This document shows, piece by piece, positions 53,221 to 62,289 of a stretch of DNA of 64,000 nucleotides. The stretch is from Ancrocorticia populi (GTDB lineage Bacteria; Actinomycetota; Actinomycetes; Actinomycetales; Actinomycetaceae): contig NZ_QETB01000006.1 in NCBI RefSeq assembly GCF_003123745.1, positions 62,001 to 126,000 of the forward strand, given 5' to 3'. Position 1 is the first letter of the stretch, and each line of letters begins with the position of its first letter. A program made the translations under genes and the position numbers. The notes beneath the pieces were generated by a model. That model saw only the letters and a program-made list of their open reading frames with translations, was not told the origin of the DNA and searched no databases.

Positions 53221-55089
53221 GTGAGAATACTCGCTTCCATCCAGAATCCGGCGGACGTTAAGAAGTTAACGCAGCCCGAACTTGACGATTTGGCGGCCGA
53301 GATTCGGCAGTTCTTGGTGGAGAACGTTTCGCGCACCGGCGGGCACTTGGGCCCGAACCTCGGCGTTGTCGAGCTGACTATCGCGCTACATCGAATCTTC
53401 GATTCGCCGGCGGACTCCCTCGTGTTCGATACCGGGCACCAGTCTTATGTCCATAAACTGCTGACCGGGCGGCACGACTTTTCGCACCTGCGCCAGAGCG
53501 AGGGGCTTTCTGGCTATCCCAACCGTGCAGAATCCAAGCATGACATCGTGGAGAATTCCCACGCCTCAACCGCACTATCTTGGGCGGATGGTATTGCCCG
53601 CGCCAAGCAGCTCCGCCGGGATCCCCACTGTGTGGTGGCCGTTATCGGAGACGGTGCGATGACAGGTGGGATGGTATGGGAAGCACTCAACAACATCTCC
53701 GAGGATCCCGAGCGTCCAATTGTCATAGTGCTCAACGATAATGGGCGCTCCTATGCCCCCACAGTGGGCGGAATGGTCCGGCGTTTCGAGGGGGCGCGCA
53801 AGCTTGATGCCGTGCGTGTGAACCGCAGCTACGAGATGTTCATGGAGTGGACGAAGAGGACCCTTCAGGACGCCGGCGCACCGGGCAAGATGGCCTACGG
53901 GGCTCTTCACTCCATCAAGCGCGGTGTCAAGGATATCTTCGTTGATGCCGGTATATTCGATTCTCTGGGGATCAAGTATGTGGGACCGGTAGACGGCCAC
54001 GATGTCGAAGAACTAGAACAGGCATTTACTCTGGCTAAAGAATACGGGGGTCCGGTGGTTGTTCATGCAATCACGGAGAAAGGCCGCGGGTATAAGCCAG
54101 CCGAAGACGATGTGGCTGACCGCTTCCACGCGATCGGTAAGATTCACCCAGAGACCGGGCTGCCGGTTGCACCCGCTCGGTTCGGGTGGACATCAATCTT
54201 TGCCGAACAGATCCTCAAGCTTGCCTATGAGAATCCGCGAATTATAGGCGTGACTGCCGCGATGCTGCGGCCCGTGGGGCTGGGGCCCCTCGCTAACGAA
54301 TTCCCTGATCGGGTGATCGATGTGGGAATTGCTGAGCAACACGCTATTACCATGGCGGCCGGCCTGGGCTATCAGGGAATGCACCCTGTGGTGGCCCTCT
54401 ATGCCACGTTCCTCAACCGGGGCTTCGACCAAATGCTCATGGACGTGGCGCTTCACCGGGCGCCCGTCACCTTTGTGCTGGACCGGGCGGGAATCACCGG
54501 TGATGACGGTCCCTCGCACAACGGGATGTGGGACCTATCTTTAGCGGCGATGGTTCCGGGCCTCGCCACTGCCTGCCCGCGCGATGGCGAGCGGCTGCGC
54601 GAGCTACTGGCGGAGGCCTGCTCTATTGAGGCTCCAACGCTGGTGCGCTATCCAAAAGGGGAGGTCCCGCCGGATATGGACGCAATTCGCAGAACTCCCG
54701 CTGGGGATGTCCTCTGGGAAAGTGCGGTACAGCAGGCCCCCAGCGTTGCGGTGGTTGCTGTGGGTGCAATGGCGGCCGATTGCCTTGAAGCGTGCCGCGA
54801 CGTCCAAGGTGTCAATGTGACCGTCATTGATCCACGCTGGGTGCTACCCATCTCAGATGAGCTAGTGGATCTGCTGACCTCGTTTGATCGCGTTGTGTGC
54901 GTGGAAGATGGTCTGATGGACGGGGGAGTAGGCAGCGAGATCGAGCTAGCGCTGGAGCACATAGGTTCTGAGGTTCCCGTGTGTAGGATCGGCATCCACC
55001 GCGAGTTTATCCAGCATGGAAACCGGGCCTCAATCGAGGCTGATGAAGGCATGCGGCCCGCAGATATAGCCGCCGCGATTACTTCGTAG
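53221..55089 (+). CDS. dxs: 1-deoxy-D-xylulose-5-phosphate synthase
   Basis: First enzyme of the MEP isoprenoid pathway, a thiamine-diphosphate enzyme joining pyruvate and glyceraldehyde-3-phosphate. The 622-aa protein has the TPP motif GDGAMTGGM...LNDN, catalytic histidines in TGHQSYVHKLLTG and GLSGYPNRAESKHD, the conserved glutamate in IGVTAAML...GIAEQHAI, and DRAGITGDDGPSHNG. GTG 53221 follows AGGAGG. It may be regulated by the hairpin around this site. The product route leads towards idsA. It overlaps rnd at the 3' end by 11 bp. Confidence 0.96.
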   Translation: MRILASIQNPADVKKLTQPELDDLAAEIRQFLVENVSRTGGHLGPNLGVVELTIALHRIFDSPADSLVFDTGHQSYVHKLLTGRHDFSHLRQSEGLSGYPNRAESKHDIVENSHASTALSWADGIARAKQLRRDPHCVVAVIGDGAMTGGMVWEALNNISEDPERPIVIVLNDNGRSYAPTVGGMVRRFEGARKLDAVRVNRSYEMFMEWTKRTLQDAGAPGKMAYGALHSIKRGVKDIFVDAGIFDSLGIKYVGPVDGHDVEELEQAFTLAKEYGGPVVVHAITEKGRGYKPAEDDVADRFHAIGKIHPETGLPVAPARFGWTSIFAEQILKLAYENPRIIGVTAAMLRPVGLGPLANEFPDRVIDVGIAEQHAITMAAGLGYQGMHPVVALYATFLNRGFDQMLMDVALHRAPVTFVLDRAGITGDDGPSHNGMWDLSLAAMVPGLATACPRDGERLRELLAEACSIEAPTLVRYPKGEVPPDMDAIRRTPAGDVLWESAVQQAPSVAVVAVGAMAADCLEACRDVQGVNVTVIDPRWVLPISDELVDLLTSFDRVVCVEDGLMDGGVGSEIELALEHIGSEVPVCRIGIHREFIQHGNRASIEADEGMRPADIAAAITS

Positions 55090-56290
55090 CCCGGCGCGCG
55101 CCATTCACAATGGCCGGAGCCACGTTCTCTACCTGCCATGGCCGTGCCCCGAGGGCTGCCAACAAGACGGGGATTTCCTCTGGATTATCCCAACCATCCC
55201 ACGCCAGATACTTCTGAAGCAAAGGTTTGAGGAGTAACTCTTGGCGGATTCCTAAATCGTCGGCACGGGTGAGAACAGCGCCGCGGACGATATTCCATCG
55301 CTCCGCCACATCCTCGCCATGCCTTTGCCATTGCTTGACGGGAGGAAACGGTGACGGGTCCGATTTGAACTGGCGGCTCGGTAGCTCTTCAGCTTCGAGG
55401 CGCCACACCGGCTCCACGGCCTGCCAGTAGGCCAAAGCATCCCGGCGCCCAGAACGGGAGCGAAGCAGTGGTGAATTCTCAACGTCCTGACGAGAGCGTG
55501 GTTTACGCAGAGCGAGCTGGCCCATCACCTTAGAGGGAAGGACTTTCTCGGGAGAGAGATCACGCTGGCGGGCAAGCTCATCCCTCTTGACCCAGAGGGC
55601 CTCGAGCATGCCGAGCGAACGTTGATCCTTGACGCCCGCCTGACGAGCAGCCTTGCGCCACGGCTGAACCTTGGGTGGCCGTGGGCCGCGCAGCCGGATC
55701 TCTTCACATTCCTCGCGAAGCCATTCGAGGCGCCCAGCGCGCTCCAACATGGCGGTGAGTTCGTCGCGCAGTTCTAACAGCAGCTCAACATCTAGGGCGG
55801 CATAGGCCAGAAGTGCGGGGGCGAGTGGACGCTCGGACCAATCGGAGTTGGAGTGTTCCTTGGCAAGCCCAAATCCCAGAACCTCAGCAACCTCAGACTG
55901 AAGGGAGATTCGCGGGAAGCCAAGCAGTAGGCCAGCTACCTCTGTATCGAAGATCTCCGGCGGGTACAGTCCGAGTTCGTGTAGACAGGGAAGATCTTGA
56001 TCGGCCGCATGGAGGATCCACTGATCGGTTGACATGACCTCGGCAAGCGGACCGAGCCGATGCTCGATACCTACTGGATCAATAAGAAATGTGCCAGCGC
56101 CCTCACGCCGCACCTGGACAAGGTAGGCGCGGTCGGAATAGCGAATCCCCATGGCACGCTCGGTATCCACGGAAAACGGCCCGTGGCCGGCCGCGAGGGC
56201 AGCGGTCACCTCATCGATTTCTTCGTGGGTCACACCGGGGATACCGTCGCGTGGCTCATCAAGTGCGATAAGGTCAACGCTTTCGTTCAT
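55079..56290 (-). CDS. rnd: ribonuclease D-like 3'-5' exoribonuclease
   Basis: A 403-aa DEDDy-type nuclease with an HRDC domain. Catalytic motifs are VDTERAMGIRYSD (D42, E44), HAADQDLPCL, and YAALDVELLLEL with the tyrosine. HRDC-like helices fill about residues 215-300. This occupies the Rv2681 position next to dxs. It probably trims tRNA or other stable RNA 3' ends. It overlaps the preceding DUF3000 gene by 4 bp (ATGA) and dxs by 11 bp. Confidence 0.92.
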   Translation of the reverse strand: MNESVDLIALDEPRDGIPGVTHEEIDEVTAALAAGHGPFSVDTERAMGIRYSDRAYLVQVRREGAGTFLIDPVGIEHRLGPLAEVMSTDQWILHAADQDLPCLHELGLYPPEIFDTEVAGLLLGFPRISLQSEVAEVLGFGLAKEHSNSDWSERPLAPALLAYAALDVELLLELRDELTAMLERAGRLEWLREECEEIRLRGPRPPKVQPWRKAARQAGVKDQRSLGMLEALWVKRDELARQRDLSPEKVLPSKVMGQLALRKPRSRQDVENSPLLRSRSGRRDALAYWQAVEPVWRLEAEELPSRQFKSDPSPFPPVKQWQRHGEDVAERWNIVRGAVLTRADDLGIRQELLLKPLLQKYLAWDGWDNPEEIPVLLAALGARPWQVENVAPAIVNGARRATK

Positions 56291-56868
56291 TCCATCTCCT
56301 CAAGCCTGAGAGGGAGCGCAGAAACTCCTGCGGGGCCAAGCCCACAGGCCTCCGCGGCAAATGCTGCCCATGCCTGGAGATGGGCTGAAACATCTGGATC
56401 CTCAGGGCTCCACGAGGCACGAAGTTCTACCTCGGTTCGAGAAGACAACAGGGATTCCCCTCCAAAGGTCTCATTATAGAGGCGAGTGACCGTGCCAGTC
56501 AGATTATGATATTCCGCCTCGTGCCCATGAAGAGCATCAGTCAGCCATGCCCACGCCACCTCAGAAAGCATGGGATCATCGCCGATCTCCCTGTCAACGG
56601 GTGCACTGGCGTAACACACGATGCGGAACGTTCCGTCCCAGGCCGGTTGGCCTTCTGGATCGTGCAGTAGAACGAAGCGAGCATTTCCGCGGTAGGCGTC
56701 AGGGTCTAGGACGGTCGAATCGTTGACCTCCGCCTGAAGCGCTACAGCCCAGGGAGCAATTCGCTTGGGTGGGGGAATCTGGACGATGTGGATCTCAGGA
56801 CGAAACGAATGGCCTCGAAGGGAATCCAACGCCGCCACGAACGCGGATGGGGCATTTATCTCAGGCAC
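56287..56868 (-). CDS. DUF3000 family protein
   Basis: A 193-aa actinobacterial protein (Rv2680 position). Recognisable segments are FVAALDSLRG, a pattern PPPKRIAPWAVAL, GNARFVLLHDPEGQPAWDGTFRIV and WAWLTDALHG. Function unknown. The GTG start at 56868 has a TAAGGT hexamer 6 nt upstream and no ribosome-binding site. It leads the operon DUF3000-rnd. Confidence 0.88.
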   Translation of the reverse strand: MPEINAPSAFVAALDSLRGHSFRPEIHIVQIPPPKRIAPWAVALQAEVNDSTVLDPDAYRGNARFVLLHDPEGQPAWDGTFRIVCYASAPVDREIGDDPMLSEVAWAWLTDALHGHEAEYHNLTGTVTRLYNETFGGESLLSSRTEVELRASWSPEDPDVSAHLQAWAAFAAEACGLGPAGVSALPLRLEEME

Positions 56869-56874
56869 ACGTTT

Positions 56875-56880
56875 ACCTTA
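56875..56880 (-). promoter_or_regulatory. leaderless -10 hexamer for DUF3000-rnd
   Basis: On the minus strand TAAGGT ends 6 nt before GTG 56868. Confidence 0.45.
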
Positions 56881-56917
56881 GCGGGCGTGATAGCGCCATC
56901 TGGGGCGGCGCGCCGGG

Positions 56918-56923
56918 TAGTGT
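56918..56923 (+). promoter_or_regulatory. leaderless -10 hexamer for the FemABX gene
   Basis: TAGTGT ends 6 nt before ATG 56930. A GGAG also lies within that 6-nt space, so leaderless and leadered reading cannot be separated. Confidence 0.4.
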
Positions 56924-56929
56924 GGAGCC

Positions 56930-57970
56930 ATGACCACTTCCAGATTCGTGAAAATGGACGACGAAGCCTTCGTGGCCGCCGCGGCCGATGCCTCGATTGA
57001 CCTGCCGTTGGAGCAAACGCCTGATTGGGACTCTTTCGACGTTGCCGCCGATGGCCGCACCCCGTGGGCGAAGCTCGTGTGGCTGGTAGACGAGCAGCCT
57101 CGGGCATTCCTCGCTCTCACGAAGATGAAGGGACGGGGTTTTTCTTACCTCTGGGGTAAGCACGGCCCGGTGTGGACGCAGCCCGAACCCACTTACACCG
57201 AAGAGCGTGCGATGCGTGCTGAACTCCGCACGTTTATCCGCAAAGCCGATCGAACGATAGCCTTTGTGCGCCTTCACAGCGTGCACCGCTCCGATGATTT
57301 GAGTGAACTCCTTCAGTCCGTCACCTATGACCGCACGATCGTCCTAGATTTGACTAAGGACGAGGACCAGCTCCTCGCGGAAATGAAGAAGCGCGGGCGT
57401 AGGGACGTGCGCAAGGCGCTGCGTGATGAATCCATGGTTGCCGCTGATGAGACCGGCCGGGCGCTCGAGGTGTTTCCGGAGCTCTACCAGCTACTCATTG
57501 AGACGGGCGAGCGCGATTCCTTCGGTATTTCCCCACGCGCAACGTATGAGAAGATGCTGAGCGCACTTGGTCCAGAGCACTGCAGGCTCTACACGGTGCG
57601 ACGGGATGGCCGCCCGCTGTGTTGGGGCATCGTGACCACCACGGCCACGCAGGCAACCTACTACTACGCCGCCTCCAGCGCCGAAGGCCGCAAGGCCCTT
57701 GCACCGGATCTGCTGGTGTGGTCCATGACATGCATGTTGCGCGAGCGTGGAGTCAAGAGCTTCGACATGATGGGAATTGACTCAGAGCGAGCACCACAGC
57801 TATCCGGAGTGCGCGGCTTCAAGACGAAGTTCACCGAGGAGATCAAGGATGTTCCGGGCGCCTGGGATTACCCGATCTATAAGACCTTCTATCGCGGCCT
57901 CCATGTGGCACTAGCCGCTAAGCGCGCCGCCGTGGCTAAGGTAAAAGGAACGCGACACCCGGCTGAGTAA
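56930..57970 (+). CDS. FemABX-type peptidoglycan interpeptide-bridge aminoacyltransferase
   Basis: A 346-aa protein of the Fem/Mur-ligand family, which adds amino acids from aminoacyl-tRNA to peptidoglycan precursors. LEQTPDWDSF starts the first GNAT-like domain; TIVLDLTKDEDQLLAEMKKRGRRDVRKALRD is the typical bridge leading to the second, which ends with SFDMMGIDSE...GVRGFKTKF. The donor amino acid cannot be predicted. A gene of this type is expected where the wall has a cross-bridge. Its end overlaps treZ by 35 bp. Confidence 0.87.
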   Translation: MTTSRFVKMDDEAFVAAAADASIDLPLEQTPDWDSFDVAADGRTPWAKLVWLVDEQPRAFLALTKMKGRGFSYLWGKHGPVWTQPEPTYTEERAMRAELRTFIRKADRTIAFVRLHSVHRSDDLSELLQSVTYDRTIVLDLTKDEDQLLAEMKKRGRRDVRKALRDESMVAADETGRALEVFPELYQLLIETGERDSFGISPRATYEKMLSALGPEHCRLYTVRRDGRPLCWGIVTTTATQATYYYAASSAEGRKALAPDLLVWSMTCMLRERGVKSFDMMGIDSERAPQLSGVRGFKTKFTEEIKDVPGAWDYPIYKTFYRGLHVALAAKRAAVAKVKGTRHPAE

Positions 57971-59705
57971 ACGTGACCGCACTACCCGTCCCGCAAGCAG
58001 TAACTTCAGGGCCGCCCCACGATAGTGCGGCGTCAAGCCCTGAGGCAGGGAGCGCCACACACGCGTCTGGCTCAAACGAATAGGCCACAAAAGCGTCCGC
58101 TCGGCGCAAATATCCTGAGCGTCCCAGCCGGACAATCTCGGTGGTGGCCAGATCACCGCTAGCGAACTGGGGCGTTGCACGGCGCAGGGCGATCGCCTCG
58201 CGCACAAATGCGAGAAAGTCGCGGTGTTCGGGCTCGTCTACTTCGTGCCAGTCCAGCGTTGAGTCCTTGAAGGTGCTCTCGTGTTGCGGGTTAGGAACGC
58301 GGATTTCGTCGTCGCCATAAATAGACAACCAATTCCAATCCTTAAACTCGTTAATCCGGCCCTCCTCAACGGCCTTCCCTAAATCCCCGCTGTGATCTGT
58401 AAAAAACTGGAACGGGGTGCGAGTGGCCCACTCTTGCCCCATGAACAGCATGGGGGAGAAGGGGGAGGCGAGCAACAGGCCCATCTGGGCGGCAAGTTGA
58501 CCGGGCGAGAGCTTCGCGGATGGTCGGTCACCGATGGCGCGATTACCCACCTGATCGTGGTCCTCGGTGCATGCGACAAAGCGGTGCCCGCTCGTTCCGG
58601 GTGCCAGGGGAGCACCCCAGTTCGCGCCCCTAAAGGTGGAGTAGTTTCCGTTGTGTGCGAAGGCCTGAGAGAAAACCTTCTCTAGGGCGCCGGGTTCACG
58701 GAAATCGGCGTAGTAGGCAAACGACTCTTCAGTGGCATAAGCGTGTAGGGCATGATGAATATCGTCATCCCACTGGCCCGTCATGCCGCGGCCACCCTCG
58801 GAAGTAGGGGTCACCATAATCGGATCGTTGAGGTCCGATTCGGCGATCAGAGAGATCTTGCGGCCCGTTGCCGCCGCGAACGCGGAAACCTCATCGGACA
58901 ATTCCGCCAAGAAGTGGCGCTGCGAAGTATCAATAAGGAAGGCCACGGCGTCCAGCCGCAGCGCATCCACATGGTAATCGCGGATCCACTGCATCGCGTT
59001 TTCGATCAGGTAGCGGCGAACGGGAGCATTGTTTTCTCCGTCAAGGTTTACCGCCCAGCCCCACGGTGTTTCGTGCTTATCGGTGAAGTAAGGACCAAAC
59101 TGGGAAAGGTAATTTCCATCCGGACCAAGGTGGTTGTACACGACGTCAAGACACACCCCGATACCGTGGGCATGGGCCGCGTCAACGAAGGCTGCAAATG
59201 CGGCTGGGCCACCGAAGTTTTCCGTGACCGCATAAAGCGAAACGCCGTCATACCCCCAATTGCGGGTGCCGGGCACCGGGACGATGGGCATCACCTCAAC
59301 GATGTCCACGCCAAGTTCCGCCAGATGAGGGAGCTTGGCCGCCGCGGCCTCAAACGTGCCGTGGGGCGTGAACGCGCCGATATGGAGCTCGTAGGTGACG
59401 GCCCCGCGCGCATCCACCCCTAACCACTGCGAATCAGACCACAAAAAGTTCGCAAGATCCACAACCTCGGACGGGCCGTGAATTCCCTCGGGCTGGCGGC
59501 GCGAACGCGGATCAGGCAGGGGATCGGCACCGTCAATTCGCAGGCCGTAGCGCGTTCCGGAGGCGAGAGGCTGCGGACTAATCCACCAGCCCGCGTCCTC
59601 CGGGGCGGGCCCTGCGGGCATCATTGGGATGTCCTCACCTGAGCCGGTGATGTGCACGGTCAGTTCGTGCGCTTTTGGGGCCCATACGCGAAGGTTCTCG
59701 GCCAT
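57936..59705 (-). CDS. treZ: malto-oligosyltrehalose trehalohydrolase
   Basis: Releases trehalose from maltooligosyl trehalose made by TreY. The 589-aa GH13 enzyme has an N-terminal beta-sandwich (VWAPKAHELTVHI), then the barrel with DVVYNHLGPDGNY, LRLDAVAFLID (nucleophile Asp), LIAESDLND (acid Glu) and EDHDQVGNRAIGDR (third Asp). ATG 59705 has GAGGAG 7 nt upstream; the longer frame to 59897 lies inside treY. It is the last gene of glgX-treY-treZ. Confidence 0.95.
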   Translation of the reverse strand: MAENLRVWAPKAHELTVHITGSGEDIPMMPAGPAPEDAGWWISPQPLASGTRYGLRIDGADPLPDPRSRRQPEGIHGPSEVVDLANFLWSDSQWLGVDARGAVTYELHIGAFTPHGTFEAAAAKLPHLAELGVDIVEVMPIVPVPGTRNWGYDGVSLYAVTENFGGPAAFAAFVDAAHAHGIGVCLDVVYNHLGPDGNYLSQFGPYFTDKHETPWGWAVNLDGENNAPVRRYLIENAMQWIRDYHVDALRLDAVAFLIDTSQRHFLAELSDEVSAFAAATGRKISLIAESDLNDPIMVTPTSEGGRGMTGQWDDDIHHALHAYATEESFAYYADFREPGALEKVFSQAFAHNGNYSTFRGANWGAPLAPGTSGHRFVACTEDHDQVGNRAIGDRPSAKLSPGQLAAQMGLLLASPFSPMLFMGQEWATRTPFQFFTDHSGDLGKAVEEGRINEFKDWNWLSIYGDDEIRVPNPQHESTFKDSTLDWHEVDEPEHRDFLAFVREAIALRRATPQFASGDLATTEIVRLGRSGYLRRADAFVAYSFEPDACVALPASGLDAALSWGGPEVTACGTGSAVTFTQPGVAFLLP

Positions 59706-59733
59706 GCTGTTACTCCTCTGGTCTGCTAAACCG

Positions 59734-62280
59734 CTACTTAAGCTCGCTGCAGCGTGCCAACACTGCCACCGGCAGGGTGTCGAGCACTTGCGCCAGGCCA
59801 ACCGCACCCTCGCCAAACTCGTTCCCCGAAAGGACATCGCGCCACTGCCCGGAAGGAAGCACCACGGTGTGATCCGCAAAGCCCCCATTATCCGCAAGCT
59901 GGTGCGGCAATCTCTGCACGATCACCGCAACATCCGGGACGCCATCGAGCGTCCGGGAGAAGGCATACGCGTGTCCCGTGGTAACCGGCAGGGGAGTGAA
60001 GCCCGAATGGCCCGAAGCGAACGTTTGGGGCCGCTCGCGGCGCAAGCGCAGGATTCGCGATGTGATCCAAAGCTTCTTCTGGTCTAAGGTCGCGTTCCCG
60101 GGCAGCGTATCGCGTTCGTCTAGGTCGGCGAGCATCTGGCCGATAGCCTCGTAATCCACCGGGCGCCGGTTATCCGGGTCCACGAGAGAATTCTGTGTGA
60201 TTTCCTCGCCCTGATAGTTATCGGCCACGCCCAGAATCGTCAGAGCGATCGTCTTTTGGGTCAGCGTTGTGACATCACGTGAGATCTGTGTGCGGGCATA
60301 GGCATCGGTCAGATCCCTGAGAGTGTCCTCATTCGAAAGGATTGCCCGTGCGTAAGAGTAGAGAGCCTCCTCCTGTTCGGTGGATGGATCCGTCCACGTA
60401 GTCCATGACTTTTGCTCGCGGGCGGCTTTCTCTAGATAGGCCACAAGGCGATCAATTTCGATGGGGCCATCCGGGCGCCACGTCCCGGCGATTGTTTGCC
60501 ACAGGAGATTTTCGATCTGGCCGTCGATGTCTCGCGGACGGTCCGGAGCGTGGCGTGCGCGGAGATTAGTGACGAGGCTGCGCCAAAGGCTTGGCCACTC
60601 AGAAAGTATCGAGATTGCCGCACGGGTGTCCTCCCCGCGCTTTGTGTCGTGGGTTGTCAAAGTAGTCATTGTGACCGGCCAGTGTGCCGTCGTGTTGGCG
60701 ACCCAAGAGGAAAGATCGTCCGTGGAAATCGCGGCGCGGGAGGGATCGCCGCCCACCTCATTGGCGCTAGTAAGGGGAGTGTAGCGGTAAAAGGCCGTAT
60801 CCTCGACGCCCTTGGCCATAACGGCCCCACACGCCTGCTGGAAGCGAATGATCGCTTCTGCCCGGGCATCCTCGAAGGTCCTGCCCGCGGAGCCAACCTC
60901 TTGACCCGTGAGCAGATCCACCACTACATCAAGCGAGGTAGCTGCGTCCTCGTCTAGCTCAGGGCGGGCACGGGCGGCGGCATCGCATACTGCCTGCTCG
61001 GACACCGGGGGTGCCGGTTCGGTCGGCACAATGTAGGCGCGGTAGCGGTCCATGGCGACGATCAGCGCTGATAGTGCGCTGAAGAGCGAACCCCGCGTGT
61101 GGTCGCGCAGACGGATATCGGCGTGACAGACCTTGACCAACAGATCCGTCAGCCGGACAATCTCAGCCTTGAGAGAGGTATCGAGAATCTGGCGCTTAGC
61201 CTTGGCTTCGATAGATTCGAAGCTTTCGGTCACGTTGGACAGCTCCACGTATTGGGCCAAGAGGAGGCCCACCCCGGCCGGATCCGTAAGGGCGGCGCCG
61301 ATGCGCCACGATGCGTCGTATCCTGTGGTGCCTGAACACCGCCAATCAGGAGGAAGCTCTTCGTCCCCTTCAATAATCTTCTCGGCCACGATCCATGCGC
61401 CGCCCGTGGCCTTGTGCAGACGCGCCATGTATTGGCGAGGATCCGCTAAACCGTCCGGATGATCGATTCTAAAGGCGTCAATATACCCGGTGTCGTGAAG
61501 TTCGAGGAGCAGGGCGTGAGAACCGGCGAATACTTCACGATCTTCGACTCGAATGGCGGCGAGCGTATCAACGTCAAAGAAGCGCCGATAGTTCAACTCC
61601 TCTTCCGCTACTCGCCAGTAAGCCAACCTGTAGAACTGGCTATCAAGCATGTCAGCCAGCGGAAGCGCCTCGGTTTGGGCACGGACTGGAAAGACGTGTT
61701 CGTAGTAGCGCACTACGTATTGTTCTCCCACGTCCTCGAATCCCGGCACCACCATCTTTTCGAGTGAGATTTCGCCATTGGCCAGTACGGTCCCGATGCG
61801 GTTGCCAAGCACCGGCATGAGTAGGCCATCTTGGGCCTCGCTCAGTTCGATATCGAACCAATTGGCATACGGGGATTCGGCGCCTTCGCGAAGAACGGAC
61901 CACAGGGCCCGGTTCAAATAGAGCGGCGTGGGTACGGCCATGTGATTGGGGACAACATCCACCACCACGCCCATGCCCGCCGCGTGGGCGGCATCCGCGA
62001 GGCGTTGGAAGCCAATTCGCCCTCCCATGGGCTCCGAGATCTTCGTGTGATCCACAACGTCATACCCGTGAGTGGAACCTGGAGCGGCCTGAAGAATCGG
62101 AGAACAGTAGACGTCCGTGATCCCGAGGGTCTTAAGGTATGGGATGATCTGTGTGGCATCATCGAAGGTGAACTGGGGGCCGAGCTGAAGCCGGTATGTT
62201 GATACGGGCTGGCGTTTATCCGGCGCCGGCGCATGAGTCAACTGAACAGGAATCTTCCGTGTATCTGTAACCTCGGTCAT
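59734..62280 (-). CDS. treY: malto-oligosyltrehalose synthase
   Basis: Converts the reducing-end linkage of maltodextrin to the trehalose linkage. The 848-aa GH13 enzyme has STYRLQLGPQFTFDDA at the N-terminus, the barrel motifs DVVPNHMA, AFRIDHPDGLADP (nucleophile Asp), WIVAEKIIEGDEELP (Glu) and TLTTHDTKRGEDTRA, and the long inserts typical of TreY. It lies 10 bp downstream of glgX and 28 bp upstream of treZ. Confidence 0.96.
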   Translation of the reverse strand: MTEVTDTRKIPVQLTHAPAPDKRQPVSTYRLQLGPQFTFDDATQIIPYLKTLGITDVYCSPILQAAPGSTHGYDVVDHTKISEPMGGRIGFQRLADAAHAAGMGVVVDVVPNHMAVPTPLYLNRALWSVLREGAESPYANWFDIELSEAQDGLLMPVLGNRIGTVLANGEISLEKMVVPGFEDVGEQYVVRYYEHVFPVRAQTEALPLADMLDSQFYRLAYWRVAEEELNYRRFFDVDTLAAIRVEDREVFAGSHALLLELHDTGYIDAFRIDHPDGLADPRQYMARLHKATGGAWIVAEKIIEGDEELPPDWRCSGTTGYDASWRIGAALTDPAGVGLLLAQYVELSNVTESFESIEAKAKRQILDTSLKAEIVRLTDLLVKVCHADIRLRDHTRGSLFSALSALIVAMDRYRAYIVPTEPAPPVSEQAVCDAAARARPELDEDAATSLDVVVDLLTGQEVGSAGRTFEDARAEAIIRFQQACGAVMAKGVEDTAFYRYTPLTSANEVGGDPSRAAISTDDLSSWVANTTAHWPVTMTTLTTHDTKRGEDTRAAISILSEWPSLWRSLVTNLRARHAPDRPRDIDGQIENLLWQTIAGTWRPDGPIEIDRLVAYLEKAAREQKSWTTWTDPSTEQEEALYSYARAILSNEDTLRDLTDAYARTQISRDVTTLTQKTIALTILGVADNYQGEEITQNSLVDPDNRRPVDYEAIGQMLADLDERDTLPGNATLDQKKLWITSRILRLRRERPQTFASGHSGFTPLPVTTGHAYAFSRTLDGVPDVAVIVQRLPHQLADNGGFADHTVVLPSGQWRDVLSGNEFGEGAVGLAQVLDTLPVAVLARCSELK

Positions 62281-62289
62281 ATCCCGACC

